Shown piece by piece: positions 56,527 through 64,000 of a stretch of 64,000 nucleotides of DNA. Made by a program: the position numbers and the translations under genes. Within the stretch, counting starts at the first letter, position 1. Every line of letters begins with the position of its first letter. Origin of the DNA: Tolypocladium sp. Sup5 PDA-1. Its lineage: Eukaryota; Ascomycota; Sordariomycetes; Hypocreales; Ophiocordycipitaceae. The stretch is from contig JPHH03000039.1 of NCBI GenBank assembly GCA_000750105.3, positions 62,001 to 126,000 on the forward strand, written 5' to 3'. The notes beneath the pieces were generated by a model. The model was not told the DNA's origin and made no database searches. It saw only the letters and a program-made list of their open reading frames with translations.

Positions 56527-58318
56527 ATGGAGCCTACGGCTCTGACGATATTGGCGCGTCGGGAGGCGATTGGGGTGCCGGTGCCGGGACAGGTGATGAG
56601 CATGGTGTTGTCCCTCGCCGCCACGACTGTCCTCACCCTCTTCCTCAGTGAGCGCTCCTCCTCAAAGACGCCGCCGTCTACAACTCGAGCAGCTAACACG
56701 TCACGTGGCGTAGCACAGCGAGTCTTGGCCATCAGGTCATGGGGCCGTCTTCCGCTCGTCGTGTGGTGTAAGTGTCCCTGGTGTTCCGTGGTTGTTCCGC
56801 GGTGTCGGTTTACTGATAGAGCCGGCAGTGGTCTTTGCGATTTACATTGACTCATACGTCTTTGTCTTCGCGACGGCAATGCTGCAGCACTCCTTCGGGG
56901 TCAACTCCAGCCTGGGGACCTGCGATAGCGCCATCCTGCTCTGTCTGGTGTGCTACGTCACCACAAAGGTATATATGTCGTCCCCTGGTACTCGCAATTT
57001 CCCCGCTAACCACCTGCGTGTAGATTGTGAGTCTCGGCAGACTTGGCTCGCATTGTTGTCGCAGAGCAGCTCACTAACCGTGTCGAGTAGTTTATATATC
57101 TCTTTCTGGTTGAGAAGGCAGTGAGTATGGTCCAGAGTGTGAGAGATACCTCGGACCGCTGACACGCATTCGCAAGCACATCATCCGCGGGACGCCCAAG
57201 AGGAGAATACGCTCCAAGCTGTATCTCTTCAACTCGTTCGGCATGCTGGGTGTGTACGTCATCGTGGTCCTGCTAAACTTCATCTTGTACGTCGCAACCT
57301 GCATTTTCCCCTCTTCACTCGTCTTTAATAACCCCGTTTTGTGTCCCGTCTCGCAGCCGCATCGCCAAGATGAGCAACGGGACCTGCATCATCGGCATGA
57401 GGAGCCTCGCCATGATCCCCCTCATCTCGTTTGACACCGTCGTCAACGTGTACCTGACCATCATGTTCCTCATTCCCCTCAGAAGTGAGACCCCTCATAG
57501 GCGAGTAGGCAAGGCTTGATACATTCTGACGCGCTTCTCGCAGAGCTGTATTCGTTCAGGAATATGCCCCGCAGTCCGGCGAATATGCGCCTCCGGACGA
57601 TTGCGTTCCGGACGTTTTGCGGCGCCGTCTTTACTCTGATTAGCAGCATAGTGTACGTCAAGTGTATGGCCGCCGTGCTATATCTGGCGAGTGCTGACGT
57701 CGCGAGCAGGAACTTGTCTGTGCTCATGGCCTTGAATGGCGAGCCGGGGTGGGTGTGCCTGATGAGTTGCAACTGCGACAGTTGGTCAGCCCCTATCTAC
57801 CCCCATCTTCCACAAACAGCCCAGCTTAAGATATCTCATAGTTCTCTTCTCCGCCGTCGTCATCCAGTGGGTCACGTCCAAGGACAACGCTGGCACCTCG
57901 AGCACGACGTCGTCCCGCGGAGCCATCGCCCGCCGCGACGCCATGGGCCTGGGCTCCATCCGCGCCGCGACCCCCTGCGGCTTCCACTCGACGCCGCCAC
58001 CATCCACCGCCGCCGACATCTCCCTCGTCAGCACGGCGCGCTCGTCGCCGTGCCGCGACTACGCCACCGACGGGCCCCCCGGGCGTGGTGGTGACGACGA
58101 CGATCCGCCACGAGAGCAAGCCCGGTGGGCAGGTGTTTGACCTCGCGGACCTGGGCGTGGGTGCCGCTGGTGCTGGTGCTGGTGCGAGGCACACGTCATC
58201 GAGGGCGAGTTGCGGGTTCCTCGTGCCAGAGAGCTTCAGCAGCCCGCGAACGAGCATCATGGGCGGCCAGCGGCCGCACCAGAACGTCAAGTACTACAGC
58301 CAGCACTCGCCCTGCTAA
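56527..58318 (+). CDS. Seven-transmembrane-type fungal membrane protein, unknown function, with microexon and frameshift
   Basis: Ten exons: 56527-56647, 56714-56767, 56829-56968, 57024-57026, 57091-57120, 57177-57286, 57357-57484, 57544-57652, 57710-57780, and 57842 onward. About seven hydrophobic segments are visible, for example SMVLSLAATTVLTLFL, LVVWLVFAIYIDSYVFVF, AILLCLVCYVTTK, FIYLFLVEKA, MLGVYVIVVLLNFI, VVNVYLTIMFLIPL and FTLISSIVNLSVLMAL. The conserved feel, cytosolic tail and Cys near the last loop (GWVCLMSCNCD) suggest a receptor-like protein, but I know no ligand or name. The tail is Ser/Thr-rich. As written, the last exon ends at a stop at 58138-58140 (354 aa). A second frame with strong third-position G/C continues from 58082 to 58318 and would follow after loss of one base near the C6 run at 58075-58080 (413 aa). 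Confidence 0.8.
57024..57026 (+). other. Putative 3-nt microexon (ATT)
   Basis: Flanked on the left by CTGCGTGTAG and on the right by GTGAGT. The preceding intron (56969-57023) has a GTATAT donor and GCTAAC branch; the following intron (57027-57090) has a CACTAAC branch and GTCGAGTAG acceptor. Each half is a normal-length intron, so one Ile codon is predicted to be inserted between TTK and FIYLF. Skipping it also keeps frame. Confidence 0.65.
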
Positions 58319-59399
58319 ACAACGCTCTATTCTATTCTTGGACACGCGAAGAATGGACGTACAGGATACGCGGCAACATTTTACGAGTAAAATTGGTTTC
58401 TTAATTGCATAAAAACCACCCTGTCCGAACATCTCACCCCCAACTTGACCCCCTTTCCGTGATCCCCTTTTTCGTGAACAAATATACACAACATACATCT
58501 TATTGAAGGAACCCGTCATAGTAAGCTTGGCAAGTATGAGCTCACGCGTGACTTTCACACACACACAATGCCTTTGTTCTGTGAGACCAGAATGTCCCTC
58601 TGTGTCTCAGACACGATGACTGTGCAAGACACGTACGAAGTAGGCAAACATGCCAACAACCGCTCGCTCGCGCCACAATGTCCTACCCGGATTCGCATGT
58701 CGACATGTGCATGCCCCTAGAAGAACACAGGGAACGGCATCTTCAAGCCGACGGGGTGGGTGGCCCGACCGAGACATCTCATGGACCCTACAACGACAAC
58801 ACTCCCTCCGCTCGACGCCACACGCGCAGCAAGCACGGTTTAATAGCTGGACACATTCACACAATGCGAGCACGGACTACTCGGCTCACCCGTGGAATAA
58901 ATGAGTCCCCATGAACGTTGCGTGTCATTTGCTTGTCGTGGCTCGTACGTAGTCTATGTCTAACTCCGCGTGTCCTTGGTTCTGTCCTTTCGTAAGAAAG
59001 AAGTATTCCACGACGATACAGCCCAGAACTCTCCTCCACCTTCATCTGCCCCCGCCAGTCACGGGTATATAACGAGTGTTCTGTGAAGGAGGAGCAGGTG
59101 CGAAACAAGAATGTACATGAAAAGAGGTCAAAACTGTGTGTTTCTCCCCATCAAGCTGTGGAGCCAAGATCCAGACGAAACGGACCCCCGCATCCAAAAG
59201 AAATGAGAACAAGCCAAATATATGCAGAAGACGGTGAAGTTGCGCCACCTTCATCCTGATATCTTGCCGTATGATCCCAAAAGCCTCCCTCGGTTTGTCC
59301 TTGCCCGAGAGGGAAAATGAAAAAGTCATGGTGCGCATGCCCTAGCGAATGTACGAGAAGTGAAATTTCGGTGTGCATGTGAGGCTGGCAGCCGGCGTC
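58319..59399. other. Convergent intergenic region (membrane protein / GH128)
   Basis: 1.1 kb between converging genes; contains only 3'-UTR-like sequence and short open frames. Confidence 0.5.
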
Positions 59400-60527
59400 T
59401 TACAGCGTGGCGTAGAGCTGGCCGATGTCGCTGAGGCTGTTTCCATCGCCCATCAGCTTGCCGTTCGCGACCATGAAGTACGAGTAGCCGTGGAGGTAGT
59501 CGAGGCTGTCGAGCCTGGGGATGACGCTGCGCAGGAAGCCGGGGGTCTGGGACTGGTCACCAATGGTCGCGAACTCGGTCAGCCAGATAGGCTTGCCGCC
59601 GCACGCCTTGTGGGCCGCGTCGAGGTGGGAGAAGAGGGTGTCGGAGTACTGCGCCTCCGAGTACCAGTGGACGTTGCAGAAGTCGACGCGGCACGCGCCG
59701 TTGCAAGCACTCATGAAGTTGCTGAGCCACTGGATGCCCTCGCCAGGATTGCCGCTGTTGGTGACGGAGGGCGCGCCGATCAGGGCCTGGCCGGCGTACT
59801 TGTTGATGTACTGGATGTGACCGTTGGCGGCGTCTTGGGGAGACATGTTGGACTCGCCAGCGTTGTCAGGCTCGTTGAAGCTGAAAATGGCCTTGGCACC
59901 GGCCGCAAGGGCCGTGGTCACGTCCTGGTCCCAGTGGCTGGTGTAGATAGAGCTGGTACCCCAGAGCATAGGAATGAAGTTGAACTTGCTGTTGAAACCT
60001 TGGGCCGCGGAACCCCAGTTGTAACCCCAACCGCACTTCTTGCAACTAGCGCCGAACGCGTCGCCAAGGCCAGGGTCGTTGTAGGCGATGCCTCGCTTGT
60101 TAGCGAAAACGCCGTTAGAAGTGGCCTGGGGGTCCGTGGCATTATCGGCCGTGGGCGTGGGCAGATCGCCGACGGGGGTCGCAGCCTTGGTGGTGGGAGT
60201 GGGCGTGGGCGTGGGCGCCTGGCTGACGGGGGGAACGCTGATGATAGCCGCGGCAGACGACGACGACGACACCTGGGGAGCGGGTTGGATGGCGGTGACG
60301 AGGGTGGTCAACGGAGTGGTAGCCGGCGGAGCATCGGCGATGAACTCGGTGGGAGCAGGCTCAGACTCCTGGCCCGCGACGACCGTCTCCCAGACAGTGA
60401 CCCAGTCGGTGACGATGTCTCGCTTGTCGACGTCCCGGCGGTGGAGGTGGCGGTGCGAGTTGAAGGCGAGAGCCTGCTCGGCGAGAGCGGCAAAGGCCGT
60501 GAGGGCCACGATGTTTTTGGCGTACAT
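59400..60527 (-). CDS. Secreted glycoside hydrolase family 128 (Asl1-type) beta-1,3-glucanase
   Basis: Predicted cell-wall glucanase, single exon, 375 aa. Residues 1-21 form a signal peptide (MYAKNIVALTAFAALAEQAL then A). Kex2-like KR/RR sites follow at about 30-36 (HRRDVDKRD). Residues 55-140 are a Ser/Thr/Pro stalk, probably O-mannosylated. The Glyco_hydro_cc barrel starts at about 143: KRGIAYND, CGWGYNWGS, FIPMLWG, FSFNEPDNAG (acid/base Glu at about 219), DFCNVHWY and PIWLTEFA (nucleophile Glu at about 318). All catalytic residues are present. The frame is open further upstream without another ATG. No GPI-type hydrophobic tail at the C-terminus, so it should be wall-associated or released. 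Confidence 0.94.
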   Translation of the reverse strand: MYAKNIVALTAFAALAEQALAFNSHRHLHRRDVDKRDIVTDWVTVWETVVAGQESEPAPTEFIADAPPATTPLTTLVTAIQPAPQVSSSSSAAAIISVPPVSQAPTPTPTPTTKAATPVGDLPTPTADNATDPQATSNGVFANKRGIAYNDPGLGDAFGASCKKCGWGYNWGSAAQGFNSKFNFIPMLWGTSSIYTSHWDQDVTTALAAGAKAIFSFNEPDNAGESNMSPQDAANGHIQYINKYAGQALIGAPSVTNSGNPGEGIQWLSNFMSACNGACRVDFCNVHWYSEAQYSDTLFSHLDAAHKACGGKPIWLTEFATIGDQSQTPGFLRSVIPRLDSLDYLHGYSYFMVANGKLMGDGNSLSDIGQLYATL

Positions 60528-62117
60528 TTTGGTTGATGTTGTTTTGAATCTGAGAGGGTCGGATTGAGATGAGGCTCCGTCTATCTGGGATTCTCGAGAG
60601 ATGATGTGTTTCGCGAACAAAGCAGCTTGCTTCTTTAACGTCCCGTAGATGCGCTGCAGTTAAAGGACTGTCTGAATCGGCGAGGAGGTGACAAAGAGCC
60701 GCGGCCTGGCGATTGGTTTGTTTCGGCGTGAGTGAATGAAAGTCGAATTCGAAGATCGGGTGAACAGAACTTGAATTGGGGGGTCGGCACGGCCGAAAAG
60801 GGAACGTTGGCAGTCTTTCAAAGACGCGGATGAAGGAGTGCAAACAGCGTGGCTGTGCGAGGTCGAAGCTGGCGACCTAGTGGAAAGGAAGGACAACGGG
60901 AGGCGGTTGAAGTGAAGGCGAGGAGGGAAGAGGAGGAAAAAGAGAGGGAGTGGGAGCGGCGGCAAGCCCTAGATAAAGGTGACGCGAGGTGAGCTGGCTG
61001 GTGAGTGGTGGCTACTCTCTGTCTGGGTCTGCTGGGGCACGCTATATTCACAGTCCCGGGCACCGGCACAAGCTACCTTGCCTTCCAGGTTCCCTGCCCA
61101 CTATATTACCACGCCGTCGGTTACATACAAGGGTCACTGGGTGCACAGGTGGACTCGACGGGACTCCCAAGCGCCTATGTGCGAGCCCGGAGTAGGCACC
61201 TACCTTACCTTAGGTAGCATGTTCCATGAGAGCAACTCCCAACCTTCGGGCGGCGGCAAGTTGGTTTCTGCTCGGCCTGGTGGAGGCAGAGTTCGCTGGC
61301 CGCAGCGGGCTCTGCGCTCGCCCTCGTGGTCGGCCGTGAGGGTCGCGAGGATCGCGAGGATCGCTGGCAGGGAGCACTGCTGAACCCGATGGGCCGTCGT
61401 GGTTCAACGTCTGGTGTTTAGAGTCGCCGCTAAACCGCCGCAGCGTCGCGCCGGGTGGTCCCGACCAGTGAGGGTGGAGGCGCCAGCGAGCCTTCAAGCC
61501 TTCTGTAGCTAGCCCTGGGCCCCCGGGCTCCGCTGCCCCTCACGTAGCGCCAGGGGCGCCCAGCGCCGGTGCTGCCCCGTGCTTTGGAGCGCCTCCATCG
61601 GGCGTTCCCAGCGCCGCCATTGGCCGCGCCGCCAGGCACAGGCCTCTGGTTGGCTGCGCGGGAGGGGCCTTCGTTTTGTCGAGACCTGCGCTGCGTCTTG
61701 GGGGCCCAGCGGGGAGCCTTCGCCGTTTCCACGGCCTGGCCAGCGCCCAATCGCCGACCGAGGTCGCCATCCACGATGGCTGGTGAAACCGCCGTAAAAG
61801 CGCCTCGCAAACAGCTGGACTACCTACCTAACTACCTTGGGTCATCGTTGGCAGCTCTGTACCTACAGTAGCGGCATGCAGATGCAGGCACCATGGAACG
61901 CAGGAGCACGCAGACGGGGTACTCGCGGACGAGGTCGACGTGGTGCGGTCTTCTATGGGACGAGTACCTCGCTGGCATGTCTCCCGCTGCACTGTCCAAC
62001 CTATCTGTATCGATCCCTGATGCTAGACCTCCTCGGCGCTGACGACTCGTGCAACGCAGCCAGCCAGCTCGAGTGTGCCCAGCCCAATCCTCGTCGTCTT
62101 GATTTTTCTTGTTTCCA

Positions 62118-62143
62118 TGCCCTGCCCTGCCCTGCCCTGCCCT
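62118..62143. repeat. TGCCC pentanucleotide repeat (x5)
   Basis: Five perfect TGCCC units plus a partial one, in intergenic DNA. Confidence 0.8.
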
Positions 62144-63458
62144 CCACTGCCCGCCCAGCCGTGGCATGGTTTTTCGCGCCAACAAACAAGCAAACACGTA
62201 AACACGCAAACACAAGGGGGAGAAACGAAGAAAAGGCCTCAGTCGGGGCTTGTCTTCGCTGCCCAGGCACGCCATTGGGCCTCGGTGTTGCGGTGGTGGA
62301 AACGTGGATCCAATGTCGTCTGTCCGAGGCGCGTATCGCCTCAGCCGTCGTTCGTCCCATGTTGGCATCCCAAGGCGGAAGGCCAGGCCATATGGTCCCA
62401 GCCACCCGTCGCAAAGATACGAATACTTGTACGGAGTATCCGTAGTCCGTAGTCCGTACGCTCCGAGTTGCTGCAACACGCCAGCGCTCGCATGCATCTC
62501 GTGCCAGCTCGCTTCGGCGTTTCTTGCCGGCAACGCTGCAGCCTACGAGTACTCCGTACGTCACACCTACAAGTACGTTAATGTCACCGTCTGACATGCA
62601 AGGTACCTACAGTACGTGTGCGCTGGCCGTCAGTGCCCGAGCCAAGCGAACACCACGAAAACTCCCGTCTCGCCCCCGCACTTCGGGGCATTGCCCTGGA
62701 TCGGGGCAAACCTCGTAGGATTCTTCGACAGAGCCATTGTGCGTCTGGGCACCTTTTGGATGACAGTACTCTGTACGAGTAGTTCGTACGGAGTGCTCCG
62801 TCTCCATAATTGGAACAAATATCAAGCCATACTTGGCGATGGCGCGTCCTGTCTCATAGCAAAGCAGCACCAACAAGCCCAGGACCGGCAGCGGCACGCA
62901 TGGCCCTTGCCAAGGCACAAGAGCTTGTACTCTCGCCAGGGATGCAGCAGAGAAGAGCTATCAATGGTCCGAAAACGACATCGGTGTCGGGGCCGCGTCA
63001 ACGATGCTGAGCCTCACCAATTGGCCCGGCCTCCCGTGCGTTCCCAGACCCTTGCAAGATCTGTGCTCTCGGCGTCGGGTGCCGATGGGCGACAGGGAGA
63101 ACGCTGAGGGTGTTGGCTGGCGAGTGGCTCCCTGCTGAGGAACCCTGGCTATCACAACGCACGTTCCCGCCCCGGATCGTCGTCGAGGCTCCGTGGCCAT
63201 GGGTGGCAGCGGGAGTAATTTCGTTCCAGCGTGTTGGTTTCACACGATGCCTGCTAGTAAGACTCGATCGGAACAGCGGCAGCTCCTTGGCGCGCCCAAG
63301 TCGCGGAGCAAGCAATGCCAGCTGCTCGTGATGGAGCAGACAGGCAGCTGCGTTGAAGCAAAAACGACCAGGTTGTGGCTGTGAAGCTCGACGGGAACGG
63401 CTCACATGCCGCCCCACGGTTGCAAGGTATGCAAGTTACTCGTATGTACTTTAGGATC

Positions 63459-63475
63459 GGACTACGGAGTAGTCC
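63459..63475. repeat. Inverted repeat GGACTAC-GGA-GTAGTCC
   Basis: Perfect 7-bp arms around GGA. The sequence contains the TACGGAGTA motif at its centre. Confidence 0.7.
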
Positions 63476-64000
63476 GTACTCAAAGTTACCTATTACAAAG
63501 TTGCTCGCCACAACATCAAAAGTCCCTGACCCATGGCTGGGAGATGATGCTTATCGCACCAGGTGTCGTGGCTGGCCAATGCGCCACGTGCGGGCTATTG
63601 GTGACAGAGAGGTGACGGCAGCCGTTTGACTGCGTTACTTACCAAAGTTACCAGTATCTGGCGGCCAGGTTCGTCGATGGGACTCTGGACATGACTTCGT
63701 TGACCGAGACAGCTGGGGCCCTGCTTGTTAAATGCCTCCACGCTGTCGTGCAAGGCGGGTACAAGAGCAGTTGGTACGAATACATTCTCCTGCAATTGAG
63801 TGCGGGGTGCATAGTTATCCGGGCTCGCAGTTGAGACTGGACCAACACTGAGCCTGGCATGTCTTATCCCGTCGTCGAACTCGATGTTCTGATGCAAGGA
63901 ATTCAGCACGCGAGGTACCCGTCCCCTATCGTAAATTCTCCGTTAGCTCGTCCGTCAGCTCGTCCGTCTTGCTTCAAGTCCAGACTCCTCCCGTTTTCGG

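Larger units (their letters stand above)
60528..64000. other. Right-hand intergenic region, no recognisable gene
   Basis: 3.5 kb. The first 450 bp is the GH128 promoter and leader. The rest shows overlapping short frames on both strands, a TGCCC repeat (62118-62143) and a cluster of TACGGAGTA-class motifs (62430, 62550, 63463, plus near-matches at 62451 and 62787). No tRNA, no transposon coding sequence and no conserved domain seen. A gene starting beyond the window cannot be excluded. Confidence 0.5.

Noticed and set aside
61832..62533. 233-codon minus-strand and 202-codon plus-strand overlapping frames
   Set aside because: GC-rich chance openness over a TGCCC repeat; no conserved features on either strand.
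1..64000. CRISPR array, prophage or other prokaryotic defence system
   Set aside because: The intron-rich fungal gene content rules out a bacterial context, and no regularly spaced direct repeats are present.

Overview
The window is nuclear DNA of a filamentous ascomycete, most likely a GC-rich Sordariomycete and plausibly Hypocreales. The evidence is short introns (about 50-90 nt, GTRNGT donors, CTAAC/CTRAC branch sites, YAG acceptors), strong G/C preference at third codon positions, and a gene complement typical of Pezizomycotina. The species call is only a guess. I see no bacterial-type system, CRISPR array, rRNA gene, convincing tRNA or intact transposon.

Seventeen protein-coding genes can be modelled, most of them to exon resolution. 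From left to right: a 5'-truncated MFS transporter of the vacuolar basic amino acid type (+, 1-1566); a TBC1D5-like Rab GAP (-, 1824-4329); an uncharacterised acidic WGDFE/FGDFE protein (+, 4769-6529); a three-KH RNA-binding protein of the Rnc1 type (+, 8753-9987); the ER nucleotide-sugar transporter HUT1 (+, 11434-12822); a dual-specificity phosphatase (-, 13867-16242). A 6.8 kb gene-poor stretch follows. Then come a long disordered protein of unknown function (+, 23050-26417), tRNA 2'-phosphotransferase TPT1 (+, 27361-28427), a dsRNA-binding-like protein (-, 28588-29644), the rRNA-processing factor EFG1 (-, 30204-31173), the GATOR2/SEA subunit Mio/Sea4 (+, 31827-35205) and a PAS kinase (-, 35648-39476). 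The right part holds an F-box/LRR protein ending in a CaaX box (+, 43568-45637), a TFIIIC tau55-like histidine phosphatase protein (+, 46999-48210), a SANT/Myb-like regulator (+, 53520-54613), a seven-TM-type membrane protein (+, 56527-58318) and a secreted GH128-type beta-glucanase (-, 59400-60527). The last 3.5 kb has no recognisable gene.

This is ordinary core-genome content, not a metabolite cluster. A loose theme is growth control: TPT1, EFG1, Mio/Sea4, PAS kinase and the TFIIIC subunit link tRNA and rRNA production to nutrient signalling. EFG1 and Sea4 share a 653 bp bidirectional promoter.

The most unusual items are: an apparent 3-nt microexon and a +1 frameshift in the membrane-protein gene; a GC-AG intron in the Rab GAP gene; a prenylation motif on an F-box protein; a 4-codon uORF seven bases before a start codon; and a strongly over-represented intergenic motif TACGGAGTA/TACTCCGTA (11 exact copies, all outside exons), often near small inverted repeats of related sequence.
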